From Streptomyces kanamyceticus (GTDB taxonomy: Bacteria > Actinomycetota > Actinomycetes > Streptomycetales > Streptomycetaceae): a stretch of DNA of 64,000 bases. Shown in pieces: positions 1 through 9,059 of this stretch. The notes under the pieces are model-generated. The model worked only from the letters and a program-made list of their open reading frames with translations. It was not told the origin of the DNA and did no database searches. The translations under genes were made by a program, and so were the position numbers. The stretch covers positions 5,332,001-5,396,000 of the forward strand of contig NZ_CP023699.1 of the NCBI RefSeq assembly GCF_008704495.1, written 5' to 3'. Position 1 is the stretch's first letter, and each line of letters opens with the position of its first letter.

Positions 1-1
1 G

Positions 2-313
2 CTCTTCGCCGTGTGCGCGCTCTTCCTCGGCGTCTGCCACGGCCACCTGGACGTCACTCCCGCGGGCGCCCCCGTCAGCGCCGTCGGCCAGCACGAGTGC
101 CCGGACTCCGGGCACGGTGCGCACGCCGAGGCCGACGGGCAGGTCGCCGCGCAGCCCGTGGACCGTGCCGTGCCGGACAGGGTGGGGGCGGGCCGTGTCG
201 AGGTCGCGTCCGCCCCGCCCAGCTGCGCCCGGTCGCTCGGCACGTGGACCCGGGCCGGGCCGCCCGTCGCGGGACACTCACTCCTCATCGCCATCGGGAT
301 CGACAGGAACTGA
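2..313 (+). CDS. 5'-truncated small hydrophobic/His-rich protein, C-terminal part
   Basis: The reading frame is open from the window edge to a TGA at 311-313, so only the C-terminal 103 residues are visible and the true start lies upstream. The first visible residues ([12 protein letters not shown]) look like the end of a membrane helix or signal sequence. A polar region with several His and Cys residues follows ([16 protein letters not shown]), then a hydrophobic end [13 protein letters not shown]. Small Streptomyces membrane or exported proteins with this look (DUF6153-like) are common, but that family assignment is only a guess. The GTG at 11 is an internal codon and not a convincing start because no Shine-Dalgarno precedes it. 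Whether it belongs with the PLP enzyme downstream cannot be judged. Confidence 0.5.
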   Translation, partial: LFAVCALFLGVCHGHLDVTPAGAPVSAVGQHECPDSGHGAHAEADGQVAAQPVDRAVPDRVGAGRVEVASAPPSCARSLGTWTRAGPPVAGHSLLIAIGIDRN

Positions 314-377
314 GCGCGCACGGAGTCCGACCACTCCGTCAGTGCCCTCATCCGCGTACCCGAAGGATGTCAGCTAC

Positions 378-1436
378 ATGATCAGCAACCTGCAGCCCGC
401 GGCGGCCGCCGTGGGAAACACCCCCGTGCTCTGGATCGACGAACCGTCGGACGACGGCGGCCGGGGCTTCTGGGCCAAGCTCGAAGGCTTCAACTTCGGC
501 GGCATCAAGGACCGCGCCGCCCTCTACATGGTCGAACGGGCGCGTGCGCGCGGCGAGTTGAGGCCGGGCGCGCCCATCGTCGAGTCGACGTCGGGCACGC
601 TCGGGCTCGGCCTCGCGCTCGCCGGGGTGCAGTACGGCCATCCCGTACACATCGTGACCGACCCGGGCCTGGAGCCCATCGTCGAGCGCATGCTCACCGC
701 GCACGGCGCCCGCATCCACCTCGTACGCGAACCGAGCGGCCTCGGCGGCTGGCAGCAGGCGCGGGTCGACCGGGTCGCCGAGCTCATGGCGGGGCCCGAG
801 CTCGGCGGCGGCGCGTGGAGCCCGAACCAGTACCACAACCCGGACAACCCGGCCGCGTACGGCACGCTCGCGGACGAACTCCTCAAGCAGCTCGGCCAGT
901 TCGACGTGCTCGTGTGCGCGGTCGGGACCGGCGGGCACTCGGCGGGGATCGCGCGGGCGCTGCGCGGCGGAGCGCTGCCTGGCCTCGAACTGGTCGGCGT
1001 GGACAGCGTCGCGTCGACCATCTTCGGCCTGGCCGCGGGCCCGCGCCTGATGCGCGGCCTCGGCTCCTCGATCCACCCCGGCAACGTCGACCACGACGCC
1101 TTCGACGAGGTGCACTGGGTCGGGCCCGCGGAAGCGGTGCGGTGCGCTCGGCGGCTCGCCGAGCGGCAGTTCGCCACCGGCGGCTGGAGCGTCGGCGCCG
1201 TGGCGCTCGTGGCGGGCTGGCTGGCCAGGACGCGGCCGCGCGGCACCCGCGTCGCCGCGGTCTTCCCCGACGGCCCGCAACGCTATTTCGACACGGTCTT
1301 CAGCGACGAGTACTGCGCGGCGCAGGGCCTCACCGGCGGCGCCGTGCCGGACAAGCCGCGCGAGGTGATGGGGCCCGAGCAGGGCATCACCGAGTGGTCC
1401 CGGTGGGACCGCAGCACCAAGGGCGCGGTGCTGTGA
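378..1436 (+). CDS. PLP-dependent cysteine-synthase-family enzyme
   Basis: The 352-residue product has the fold-type II PLP enzyme pattern of cysteine synthase/cystathionine beta-synthase. The segment [10 protein letters not shown] near residue 45 carries the lysine expected to form the Schiff base. STSGTLG near residue 73 matches the substrate loop, and GTGGHSAG near residue 183 matches the glycine-rich phosphate-binding loop. The ATG at 378 follows GAAGGA by about 10 bases and is preferred over in-frame codons upstream that would add an Arg/Pro-rich shadow sequence. The stop overlaps the next gene's GTG (GTGA), so the enzyme and the MFS transporter are translationally coupled. This suggests that the enzyme makes or modifies an amino acid that the transporter exports. 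The exact substrate is unknown. The family could also cover a lyase or a diaminopropionate-type synthase. Confidence 0.85.
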   Translation: MISNLQPAAAAVGNTPVLWIDEPSDDGGRGFWAKLEGFNFGGIKDRAALYMVERARARGELRPGAPIVESTSGTLGLGLALAGVQYGHPVHIVTDPGLEPIVERMLTAHGARIHLVREPSGLGGWQQARVDRVAELMAGPELGGGAWSPNQYHNPDNPAAYGTLADELLKQLGQFDVLVCAVGTGGHSAGIARALRGGALPGLELVGVDSVASTIFGLAAGPRLMRGLGSSIHPGNVDHDAFDEVHWVGPAEAVRCARRLAERQFATGGWSVGAVALVAGWLARTRPRGTRVAAVFPDGPQRYFDTVFSDEYCAAQGLTGGAVPDKPREVMGPEQGITEWSRWDRSTKGAVL

Positions 1437-2677
1437 CCGGGGTCTGGCGCCGGGCCAGGGCGTTCGAGCCCGCGGTGCAGCTGCTGTTCGTCAACCAGTT
1501 CACGATCAACCTCGGCTTCTACATGCTGATGCCGTACCTGGCGGCCCACCTCTCGGGCCAACTCGGGCTCGCCGCCTGGGCGGTGGGCCTGGTGCTCGGG
1601 GTCAGGAACCTCTCCCAGCAGGGCATGTTCCTGGTCGGCGGGGCGCTCGCCGACCGGCTCGGTTACAAGCCGATGATCGTCGCGGGGTGCGCGCTGCGGA
1701 CCGTCGGCTTCGGGGCGCTCGCCTTCGCCGACACCCTGCCGGTGCTGATCGCCGCGTCGGTGGCGACCGGGCTCGCGGGGGCGCTCTTCAATCCGGCGGT
1801 ACGGGCGTACGTCGCCGCGGAGGCGGGGCCGCCCGAGCGCCGTGTGGAGGCGTTCGCGCTGTTCAACGTCTTCTACCAGACGGGCATCCTGCTCGGGCCG
1901 CTCGTCGGACTCGCCCTGACCGGGTTCGACTTCCGGCTGACCTGCGCGGTGGCCGCCGTGCTGTTCGCGGGGCTCTCGGTGGTCCAGGTGCTCAGACTGC
2001 CCGCGCGACGGCGGGCCGAGGACGCGGCGAAGAGCGGCGAGGGCGGCCAGTGGCGCGTGGTCCTCGGCAACCGGACCTTCTGGCTCTTCTCGCTGGCCAT
2101 GACCGGGTCGTACGTCCTGTCCTTCCAGGTCTATCTCGCGCTGCCGCTGTCCGTGGAGCGGCTGCTCGGCGAGGGCACCGCGGGCACCGTCGCGACCAGT
2201 TCGCTCTTCGTGGTGTCCGGGCTCGTCGCGCTGCTCGGGCAGCTGCGGATCACCGACTGGTGCCGGCGCACCTGGACGCGCGAGCAGTGCCTGGTCGCCG
2301 GGCTCGGCCTGATGGGCGCCGCGTTCCTGCCACCCGCGCTCGGCGGCTCCCGGTACGTCGGGGTCGCGGGCCTGCTGCTGTGCGCGGCGGCGCTCGCCGC
2401 GGCGACCGCCGTGCTCTACCCCTTCGAGATGGACACCGTCGTCTCGCTCGCGGGGGACCGCTGGGTGGCCACGCACTACGGCCTCTACAACACCGTCTGC
2501 GGCATCGGCATCACCGCGGGCAACCTCGGCATGGGCGCCCTGCTCGACGCCACCCGTGACCTGCCCGCACTGCCCTGGCTGGTCCTGGCCGCCCTTGGCG
2601 CGTGCTGCGCGGTGGCGCTGCGCGGCCTCGCCCGGACGGGGCGGCTCGCGCCGGTCCCCGCGGTGACCGGCGCCTAG
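1433..2677 (+). CDS. MFS transporter, coupled to the PLP enzyme
   Basis: This 414-residue protein is hydrophobic throughout and reads as 10-12 membrane helices of the major facilitator superfamily. A loop [10 protein letters not shown] near residue 65 corresponds to the conserved MFS loop 2-3 motif (GxLaDrxGrkxxl). A polar central loop ([18 protein letters not shown], around residue 190) separates the two halves. The GTG start at 1433 overlaps the stop codon of the upstream enzyme by four bases, a strong sign of a two-gene operon. Export of the enzyme's product, or resistance to it, is the simplest reading. The substrate cannot be inferred from sequence. Confidence 0.85.
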   Translation: MTGVWRRARAFEPAVQLLFVNQFTINLGFYMLMPYLAAHLSGQLGLAAWAVGLVLGVRNLSQQGMFLVGGALADRLGYKPMIVAGCALRTVGFGALAFADTLPVLIAASVATGLAGALFNPAVRAYVAAEAGPPERRVEAFALFNVFYQTGILLGPLVGLALTGFDFRLTCAVAAVLFAGLSVVQVLRLPARRRAEDAAKSGEGGQWRVVLGNRTFWLFSLAMTGSYVLSFQVYLALPLSVERLLGEGTAGTVATSSLFVVSGLVALLGQLRITDWCRRTWTREQCLVAGLGLMGAAFLPPALGGSRYVGVAGLLLCAAALAAATAVLYPFEMDTVVSLAGDRWVATHYGLYNTVCGIGITAGNLGMGALLDATRDLPALPWLVLAALGACCAVALRGLARTGRLAPVPAVTGA

Positions 2678-2787
2678 CGCGGGCGTAACCCGGTCGGCCC
2701 ACACCAGGTCGCACCCTCACCGCGCTGCGGGAAGCCTGAGTGCAGCGCGGTGAGGTGCTGGGCGCACAGTCGGCGGGAGAGCGAGCG

Positions 2788-3966
2788 GTGGGGCAGCGAG
2801 GAGGACGCGACGGTGGCCGTGGGGGGAGACGCGCCGACCGGATCGACGACAGCGGCGCCACCGCGCACGAGGGGACCTTCGTGCGGGCGCTGCCCGTCCT
2901 GCTGCTGGTCGTCGGAGTGGCGTACGACGCGCTGACACCGCCCGAATTCACCGCGGCGCCCCTGTTCACCGCGGCCCCGCTGATCGCCGCGCCCTTCTAC
3001 TCGCTGCTCAACACCGTCCTGACCGGCGCGGCGGCGTCGGTCGCCGTCCTGCTCCTGCACTACGGAAACTCGTCCGACAGCACGGTCGAGACGGTCACCG
3101 AGCTGATCACCGTGATGACGGTCGCGGGGCTCGCGATCGTCATCAACCGCGTGGTGCGCCGCGGCAACGCCAGGCTCGCCACCGCGCGCTCCATCTCGGA
3201 GGCCACCCAGCGCGCCGTCCTGCCCGAACCGGATCCGCGCATCGGCGGCCTGGACATCGCGGCACGGTACGAGGCCGCGCAGGCCGACGCGTTCATCGGC
3301 GGGGACCTCTACGCGGTGCAGGACACCCCGCACGGCGTACGGCTCATCGTCGGCGACGTACGGGGCAAGGGCATGGGCGCGGTCGCCGCCGTCGCCGTGG
3401 TCATCGGCGCCTTCCGGGAGGCCGCCGAGCAGGAGGCCACGCTGGAGGCGGTGGCGCAGCGCCTGGAGCGCGCCCTCGCGCGGGAGGGCACCCGGCGCGA
3501 AGGGCTCGACGCGTTCGAGGGGTTCACCACCGCGGTCCTCGGCGAGATCCGGCACGGCGAAGGCGTCGTACGCCTCATCAACCGCGGCCACCCGGCGCCG
3601 CTGCTGCTGCGCGGGGACGGTCGCCTCTGCGTGCTCTCGGCGAGCGAGCCCGCGCTGCCGCTCGGCATGGGCGATCTGGGTACCTGGCCGGACCGGGCGG
3701 ACGAGTCGGAGTTCCCGCCCGGCGCGACGCTGCTCTTCTACACGGACGGCCTCTCCGAGGCGCGTGACGTGGCGGGCGTCTTCTACGATCCCGCGGACCG
3801 GCTCGGCGGCCGGATCTTCCCGGGCCAGGACGGTCCGCACGTGCTGCTGGCCACGCTCGTGCAGGAGGTGCGGCGGCATACCGGGGGCGGGGCGACGGAC
3901 GACATGGCGCTGCTCGCGGTGCGGCGGCCCGGCGTACGGCAGGGGGAGGTCACCGACGGTGAGTGA
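2788..3966 (+). CDS. Membrane-anchored SpoIIE/RsbU-type PP2C phosphatase
   Basis: The N-terminal 120 residues hold three to four hydrophobic segments (for example ALPVLLLVVGVAY and LITVMTVAGLAIVI). A SpoIIE-type serine phosphatase domain follows: ADAFIGGDLYAV and LIVGDVRGKGMGA give the metal-binding aspartates, NRGHPAPLLLR and LLFYTDGLSEARD the middle motifs, and TDDMALLAVR the terminal Asp motif. Such proteins dephosphorylate anti-anti-sigma factors in partner-switching cascades. The start is GTG 2788 because GGGAGAG lies 7 bases upstream. An in-frame GTG at 2740 would add 16 residues without a better ribosome site. The product is 392 residues. No anti-sigma or anti-anti-sigma gene is adjacent. 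Confidence 0.85.
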   Translation: MGQRGGRDGGRGGRRADRIDDSGATAHEGTFVRALPVLLLVVGVAYDALTPPEFTAAPLFTAAPLIAAPFYSLLNTVLTGAAASVAVLLLHYGNSSDSTVETVTELITVMTVAGLAIVINRVVRRGNARLATARSISEATQRAVLPEPDPRIGGLDIAARYEAAQADAFIGGDLYAVQDTPHGVRLIVGDVRGKGMGAVAAVAVVIGAFREAAEQEATLEAVAQRLERALAREGTRREGLDAFEGFTTAVLGEIRHGEGVVRLINRGHPAPLLLRGDGRLCVLSASEPALPLGMGDLGTWPDRADESEFPPGATLLFYTDGLSEARDVAGVFYDPADRLGGRIFPGQDGPHVLLATLVQEVRRHTGGGATDDMALLAVRRPGVRQGEVTDGE

Positions 3967-4179
3967 AGCGCACCCCTCCGCATAACAACTGACGTACTGT
4001 CAAGTGAATGTGAAGTTCCGGTGTGGGCGGATCCGGGGTCAACTCGCCCCGTTCCTCACCCCCGTGTCCCGTTAAGTACGGGCCAAGAGCGTTAACGATC
4101 AGTCGGAACGGCTTGGAATCCGCCCCCGCTGTCTATTAACGTTCGATAACGCAGCGCGGTCGTCCCAGCCGTCACTAGA

Positions 4180-4335
4180 GGCGGCTCCGTGCGCACGCGC
4201 CTAATCCCGCAAGGGAGCCGGGGAACCACCAACTTGGGGTGAATCGGGCCTCTGTGCATCCGTGCCAGATGTCCGTAGGAGACCTTCCTGCTCCGAACCC
4301 GTCAGCTAACCCGGTAGGCGAGAAGGAAGGAAAGG
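4180..4335 (+). ncRNA. c-di-AMP riboswitch (ydaO-yuaA type)
   Basis: The leader of the M23 peptidase gene contains the characteristic conserved stretches of the ydaO-yuaA element: a GGGGAACCA block near 4220-4228 followed by GGGGTGAATC (4237-4246), then CCGAACCCGTCAGCTAACC (4293-4311). The element ends just before the ribosome-binding site AAAGGAG (4331-4337). In actinobacteria this class senses cyclic di-AMP and commonly controls secreted cell-wall hydrolases, which fits the downstream gene. The boundaries are estimates from the conserved blocks. Confidence 0.85.
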
Positions 4336-4346
4336 AGTGCGCCCCC

Positions 4347-5429
4347 GTGGCGTCCAACCGCCCTGCCCCCCAAGCCCCGTATGTGCCGAATGACGACGAC
4401 TTCGGTGGATACGACCAGGATTCCTGGGAGGAGTGGAACCCCACCGAGGAGTCCATTCGTCCCGTCCGCGGCAGGCACCGTGTGCACAAGAAGGGCGGCG
4501 GGCTCGCCCGCAGCTCCACCGTTCTCGGCGTCGGTGTCATAGCCGCGGTCGGCGCGGGCGGCATCGCCACCGCGCAGGGCGGCAAGCCGCCGGTCGCGAT
4601 ATCCATGCCCGACCTGCCGGGCGTCGGAGCCGTCGCCGACTCGCTTCCCGATGCCAAGTCCCTGCCGGGCGTGGGCTCCTTGATGTCCGACGACTCGTCG
4701 GACTCCTCGGACGCGAGCGCCCGCACCGCCGCCGCGCCGCTCACCGCCGCCGGTGTCAGCACCACCGACGCCGAGCAGGGCACCACCGACGCGGGCGAGG
4801 CACTGCGCTCCCGCATCATGAAGCAGGCCGAGAACCAGCAGCACCAGGCGGACGACGCGGTGCGCGCCGAGGCCGAGCAGGCCGCCGCCAAGAAGGCCGC
4901 CGAAGAGGCCGCCGCCCAGCAGAAGGCGGCCGAGAAGGACGTGGCGGCCAAGGCCGCCGCCAAGAAGAAGAAGGAAGAGGCGGCCCGCAAGGCCAAGGCG
5001 GAGGCCGAGCGCCTGGCGAAGCTCGCCAAGAGCTACGTGATCCCCACCTCCTCGTACACGCTGACCTCGCACTTCGGCGACTCCGGCTCCATGTGGTCCT
5101 CCGGGCACCACACCGGCCTCGACTTCGCGGCGCCGACCGGCACGCCGCTCAAGGCCGTGCACACCGGCACCGTCAAGGAGGCGGGCTGGGCGGGCGCGTA
5201 CGGCTACCGCACCGTCCTCGAACTCGAGGACGGCACGGAGATCTGGTACTGCCACCAGTCCTCGCTCAACGTCAGCGCGGGCCAGAAGGTCTCCACCGGC
5301 GACGTCATCGGCCGCGTCGGCGCGACCGGCAACGTGACGGGGCCGCACCTCCACATGGAGGTCCACACGGCCGACGGCACGGGGATCGACCCGCTGGGCT
5401 GGCTGCAGGGCAAGGGCCTGAACCCCTGA
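4347..5429 (+). CDS. M23 family metallopeptidase (cell-wall endopeptidase)
   Basis: The 360-residue protein has an acidic N-terminal segment, a membrane or signal segment (TVLGVGVIAAVGAGGIATAQG) near residue 55, an Ala/Lys/Glu-rich coiled-coil stretch near residues 150-230, and a C-terminal LytM/M23 domain. The zinc site is visible as HHTGLDF near residue 253 (HxxxD) and HLHME near residue 334 (HxH). It should cleave peptide cross-links in peptidoglycan outside the membrane. The GTG start at 4347 follows AAAGGAG with 9 bases spacing. The longer frame from 4239 runs through the riboswitch and is not coding. Expression is probably controlled by the c-di-AMP riboswitch. Confidence 0.9.
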   Translation: MASNRPAPQAPYVPNDDDFGGYDQDSWEEWNPTEESIRPVRGRHRVHKKGGGLARSSTVLGVGVIAAVGAGGIATAQGGKPPVAISMPDLPGVGAVADSLPDAKSLPGVGSLMSDDSSDSSDASARTAAAPLTAAGVSTTDAEQGTTDAGEALRSRIMKQAENQQHQADDAVRAEAEQAAAKKAAEEAAAQQKAAEKDVAAKAAAKKKKEEAARKAKAEAERLAKLAKSYVIPTSSYTLTSHFGDSGSMWSSGHHTGLDFAAPTGTPLKAVHTGTVKEAGWAGAYGYRTVLELEDGTEIWYCHQSSLNVSAGQKVSTGDVIGRVGATGNVTGPHLHMEVHTADGTGIDPLGWLQGKGLNP

Positions 5430-5499
5430 CGTACGGCTGGAACTTCTGACGTACCGCTGGAACTTCTGACGTACCGCTGGAACCCCTGACGCGCCACCA
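5420..5499 (+). repeat. 20-bp tandem repeat, four copies, covering the M23 stop codon
   Basis: Four head-to-tail 20-base units start at 5420, 5440, 5460 and 5480. Units 2 and 3 are identical (GAACTTCTGACGTACCGCTG). Unit 1 has the last two sense codons and TGA stop of the peptidase gene, and each unit keeps a CTGACG core that contains TGA. The repeat therefore looks like local duplication of the gene's 3' end. A weak CCACC/GGTGG hairpin follows at about 5494-5511. Confidence 0.85.
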
Positions 5500-5598
5500 G
5501 AACTCCGGTGGTCCTGGCGACAACCCCCCGACGCCAGGGCCGCCGGTTTGGTGGGCCCTACACGGAATTCCGTTTCCGGTGGGCGCGTTGAGCAGCAC

Positions 5599-6543
5599 AT
5601 GACTTCTCTTCGCACACTCGGCGCCTCCGACCTAGAGGTCTTCCCGCTCTCCCTGGGCGGCAACGTCTTCGGCTGGACCGCCGACCGGACCGCGTCCTTC
5701 GCGGTCATGGACGCCTACGCCGCGGCGGGCGGCAACTTCATCGACACCGCCGACGCGTACACGGCCTGGATCGACGGCAACGAGGGCGGCGAGTCCGAGA
5801 CCCTCATCGGCGAGTGGCTCGCCGAGCGCGGCAACCGCGCCGACATCGTCGTGGCCACCAAGGTCGGCGCCCACCCCGAGTACAAGGGCCTGTCCGCCGA
5901 CACCATCAAGAGGGCCGCCGACGCGTCCCTGCGACGCCTCGGCACCGACTACATCGACCTCTACTACACGCACTTCGACGACACGTCCGTGCCCGTGGAG
6001 GAGATCATCGGAGCCCTCGACGAGCTGGTGCGGGCGGGCAAGGTGCGGGCGATCGCCGCCTCGAACATCAGCCCGGAGCGGCTCCAGGAGTCCCTCGACC
6101 TCTCCGACCGCGAGGGCCTCGCGCGCTACGTCGCGCTGCAGCCGCACTACAACCTCGTCTCCCGCGACACCTACGAAGGCCGCCTCCAGGAGGTCGCCTC
6201 GCGCTCCGGCCTCGCCGCCGTCCCCTACTTCGCGCTCGCCGCGGGCTTCCTCACCGGCAAGTACCGCCCGGGCGTCAAGGTCGAGAGCGCCCGCAGCGGA
6301 CGCGCCGAGCAGTACGTCGGCACCGAGCGCGGCGACCGCGTCCTGACCGCGCTCGACGAGATCGCCCGGACGCACGGCGTCCAGGTCCCCTCGGTGGCGC
6401 TCGCCTGGCTCGCGGCCCAGCCCACCGTGGCCGCACCGATCGCCTCCGCGCGCACGCTCGAACAGCTGCCCGCGCTGCTCGCGGTGGCGGACCTGGAACT
6501 GACGGCGGCCGAGCTCGCGACGCTGACGGCGGCTTCCGCCTGA
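5599..6543 (+). CDS. Aldo/keto reductase
   Basis: The 314-residue protein has an N-terminal AKR barrel signature with the catalytic tetrad visible: Asp and Tyr in FIDTADAY (near residue 49), Lys in VVATKVG (near 92) and His in DLYYTHFDD (near 126). The C-terminal part matches NADPH-binding strands (VPYFALAAGFLTGKY and the final SVALAWLAAQPTV segment). It should reduce an aldehyde or ketone in the cytoplasm. The ATG at 5599 is chosen because the family alignment begins there (MTSLRTLGASDLEV). Upstream codons run into repeat DNA. It is convergent with the PrsW-type gene and shares a hairpin at its end. Confidence 0.9.
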   Translation: MTSLRTLGASDLEVFPLSLGGNVFGWTADRTASFAVMDAYAAAGGNFIDTADAYTAWIDGNEGGESETLIGEWLAERGNRADIVVATKVGAHPEYKGLSADTIKRAADASLRRLGTDYIDLYYTHFDDTSVPVEEIIGALDELVRAGKVRAIAASNISPERLQESLDLSDREGLARYVALQPHYNLVSRDTYEGRLQEVASRSGLAAVPYFALAAGFLTGKYRPGVKVESARSGRAEQYVGTERGDRVLTALDEIARTHGVQVPSVALAWLAAQPTVAAPIASARTLEQLPALLAVADLELTAAELATLTAASA

Positions 6544-6561
6544 CGCGGCAGGTGCGTCAGG
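6539..6561. terminator. Short bidirectional hairpin between convergent genes
   Basis: CCTGACGC (6539-6546) and GCGTCAGG (6554-6561) form an 8-bp perfect stem with a 7-base loop. It contains the stop codons of both the aldo/keto reductase (plus) and the PrsW-type gene (minus). There is no U tract, which is usual in Streptomyces. Confidence 0.55.
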
Positions 6562-7903
6562 AGCGGTAGGGGTTGTACGCGGGGTAGCCGTACGCCGGGT
6601 AGGGCCCCGGCTGCCCGTACGGGGCGTGGCTGTAGGGGGCGTACGGCATCGGCATCACCGGCAGCATGACGGGCGCTGGTGGTGCCGTGGCCCGCGCGGC
6701 GTACGCCAGTGAGGGCCTGGCCAGCTCGCGCCGCTCCCAGAGCTGTTCGAGCAGCTCCCGCTCCCGTACGACGAAGTCGGCCCCGGCCCGGCCGCTCCTG
6801 CCCCGGTGCCGCAGGCGCGCGAGCGACGTCGCGTACGCCTCGTACTCCACGACCGTGCGCCCCGCGGCCTTGCCCCAGGTGTACGAGGCGTAGTCGCGGG
6901 CCAGGCCGCGGGCGCGCATCGAGCCGAGGGCGAACGGTTCGGGCGGGGTGAGCCAGCCCGCCGCCACGTACACCGGGAGCTCGGCACGGATCGTGCGCAG
7001 TTCGCGCTGCCGCGTCCAGATCGCCAGCCAGGTGAGCAGCCCGAACGAGGGCAGCATGAAGAGCGCGTACACGGTGAAGAAGCCGTACTGCCCGAAGACC
7101 GCCGAGCCGTTCCACAGCGCGTGCATGCCCATCGCGAGCAGCAGTCCGGCCAGCGGGAGCAGCATCCTGCGCAGCCGCTGGCGGTGGGCGCTGAGCGCCG
7201 CGATGCCGAAGCCGATGCCGGTGAAGACGGTGAAGAGCGGATGCGCGAACGGCGACATGACGACGCGTACGAAGAAGGTCGCCGCGGTCACCGATGCCAG
7301 GCCGCTCTCGCGGCTGAGCTGGTCGGTGACGAAGGCGTTGCCCAGGTAGAGGATGTTCTCGGTGAACGCGAAGCCGGTCGCGGTCACCCCGGCGATGACG
7401 ACGCCGTCGACGATGCCGGTGAAGTCCCGTCTGCGGAAGAGGAAGACGAGCAGTACGGCCGCCGCCTTCGCGCTCTCCTCGACGACCGGCGCGATGACGG
7501 TCGCGCCCAGGGTGTCCGCGCTGGTGGGGTCGGCGGTGGTGGTGGCTATCCAGCGGATCGCGAAGCTGTTCGCGACGATCGCGATGAGCGCGGCCGCGCA
7601 GGCCCCCCAGGAGAAGGAGAAGAGGAGGTTCCGCCAGGGGCCCGGCGCCACCCGGTCCAGCCAGCGGAACGCGGCGACGAGCAGCGGCACGGGGACGACC
7701 GCGAGGCCGAGCCCCACCAGGAAGCCTTCGGTGCCGGTCTGCTCCCTGACCAGGGCGAGGATCACCAGGCCCGAGAGGGCCAGCAGCGTGACGAGCGCGG
7801 CCACCCGTATCGCGCGCCGCTGCCACCAGTGGGCGCGGCGGAGCTCCCCCGGGGCGGGCGCCCCGGCGGGGAGAGGTATCGGATACGGAGGACTGGTGGC
7901 CAC
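6557..7903 (-). CDS. PrsW-family intramembrane metalloprotease
   Basis: The 448-residue membrane protein has about eight hydrophobic segments. The PrsW motifs are readable: EESAK near residue 142 (EExxK), FAFTENILY near 178 with the conserved Glu, HPLFT near 221 and MHALWN near 259. PrsW of Bacillus cleaves the anti-sigma factor RsiW, but the substrate here is unknown. The C-terminal tail is rich in Pro, Tyr and Ala (PYAPYSHAPYGQPGPYPAYG) and probably cytoplasmic and disordered. The start is GTG 7903. An anti-sigma factor target is not encoded next to it. Confidence 0.88.
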   Translation of the reverse strand: MATSPPYPIPLPAGAPAPGELRRAHWWQRRAIRVAALVTLLALSGLVILALVREQTGTEGFLVGLGLAVVPVPLLVAAFRWLDRVAPGPWRNLLFSFSWGACAAALIAIVANSFAIRWIATTTADPTSADTLGATVIAPVVEESAKAAAVLLVFLFRRRDFTGIVDGVVIAGVTATGFAFTENILYLGNAFVTDQLSRESGLASVTAATFFVRVVMSPFAHPLFTVFTGIGFGIAALSAHRQRLRRMLLPLAGLLLAMGMHALWNGSAVFGQYGFFTVYALFMLPSFGLLTWLAIWTRQRELRTIRAELPVYVAAGWLTPPEPFALGSMRARGLARDYASYTWGKAAGRTVVEYEAYATSLARLRHRGRSGRAGADFVVRERELLEQLWERRELARPSLAYAARATAPPAPVMLPVMPMPYAPYSHAPYGQPGPYPAYGYPAYNPYRS

Positions 7904-7945
7904 TCGTTGACCCTAACGAGGGATGCGGGTGGCCGCGACGGTGCC

Positions 7946-8761
7946 TCAGTGCCGCTCGGCGGTGGCCACCTTGCGGAAGAGCAGGTCGTGGACGACGTGG
8001 CCCTTGTCCAGGCCCTGGCCCTCGAAGCGGGTGAGGGGCCGGAAATCGGGCCGTGGCGCGTAACCGCCGTCGGCCTGGGTGTTCTCGAAGTCGGGGTGCT
8101 CGGTGAGCACCTCCAGCATCTGCTCGGCGTACTCCTCCCAGTCCGTCGCGCAGTGCAGCAGCGCGCCGGGCTTGAGGGAGGGCGCGGCCAGCGTCAGGAA
8201 CTCCGGCTGGATCAGGCGGCGCTTGTGGTGGCGGGCCTTGGGCCAGGGGTCGGGGAAGTAGACGCGCAGCCCGTCCAGGGACTCGGGCGGGAGCATCTCG
8301 CGGAGCAGGATGATCGCGTCACCGTTGGCCACCCGGACGTTGCTCAGGCCGCCGCGCTCGGCGAGGCCGAGGAGGTTGCCCTGGCCGGGGGTGTGCACGT
8401 CGACGGCGAGGATGCCGGTGTCCGGGTCGTCCCCGGCCATCTGGGCGGTCGCCTCGCCCATGCCGAAGCCGATCTCCAGGACGACGGGCAGGCCGGACGG
8501 CGTGCCGTCCTCCGCCGCGAACAACTCGGCGAGGTCCAGCGTGCGCAGCCCGTCGATGTCCAGGCCCCACTTGGGCCAGAGCCGCCGCAGGGCGTCCCCC
8601 TGGCTGGTGGTCACCCGGCTGCGCCGAGGCTGAAAACTACGGATCCGCCGCTCGTGGTGCGACCCCGCGGGATCGGGCTGCGGCCCACCGGGAAACCGCG
8701 GCGCAACCTGCGGACGACCGGGCGGCCGGGGGGCTTCGGGGGCATGGGATGAGTCAGACAC
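7946..8761 (-). CDS. trmB: tRNA (guanine-N7-)-methyltransferase
   Basis: The 271-residue protein contains the class I SAM-dependent methyltransferase core of TrmB: VVLEIGFGMGEATAQMA near residue 94 (SAM-binding loop), and the family signature RVYFPDPWPKARHHKRR near residue 168, which includes the catalytic Asp. It forms m7G46 in the tRNA variable loop. The N-terminal 45 residues are Pro/Arg-rich and variable. The start is GTG 8761. It lies downstream of, and in the same direction as, the LhgO-type gene, but a 300-bp repeat-containing gap separates them. Confidence 0.95.
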   Translation of the reverse strand: MSDSSHAPEAPRPPGRPQVAPRFPGGPQPDPAGSHHERRIRSFQPRRSRVTTSQGDALRRLWPKWGLDIDGLRTLDLAELFAAEDGTPSGLPVVLEIGFGMGEATAQMAGDDPDTGILAVDVHTPGQGNLLGLAERGGLSNVRVANGDAIILLREMLPPESLDGLRVYFPDPWPKARHHKRRLIQPEFLTLAAPSLKPGALLHCATDWEEYAEQMLEVLTEHPDFENTQADGGYAPRPDFRPLTRFEGQGLDKGHVVHDLLFRKVATAERH

Positions 8762-8850
8762 AGTGCGGCAATTTTACGGTGCGGATGGCGGGGGCTTGGC
8801 GGGGGCGCGGTGCGGGTTGGTGGGCTTCGCCAGGGGCACGGCGCCGGTGG

Positions 8851-9052
8851 GCCCCGTAAGGGGCGCGGGGAACTGCGCGCTCAGCCACAGCGCACCCGCA
8901 GGGAAACAAGCACCGGGGCGCCCCGTAGGGGGCGCGGGGAACTGCGCGCCAAGCCACAGCGCACCCGCAGGGAAACGAGCACCGGGTCGCCCCGTAAGGG
9001 GCGCGAGGAACTGCGCGGCCAGCCACAGCGAGCCCGCAGCGTCGCACGACCC
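8851..9052. repeat. Three tandem copies of a 69-bp repeat
   Basis: Units begin at 8851, 8920 and 8989, an exact 69-base period. Each starts with a GCCCCGTARGGGGCGCG hairpin-forming block (self-complementary CCCC/GGGG), then a GAACTGCGCG block and an AGCCACAGCG block, and copies 1 and 2 end with CGCAGGGAAAC. Copies 1 and 2 differ at few positions, while copy 3 diverges at its end. The array fills most of the 298-bp gap between trmB and the oxidase gene. Sequences of this type (GGCGCGGGGAACTGCGCG) recur between Streptomyces genes. Confidence 0.9.
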
Positions 9053-9059
9053 CACCCGC

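Noticed and set aside
815..1432. Arg-rich upstream extension of the MFS gene frame
   Set aside because: The region is an out-of-frame shadow of the PLP enzyme. The GTG at 1433 with the overlap is the better start.
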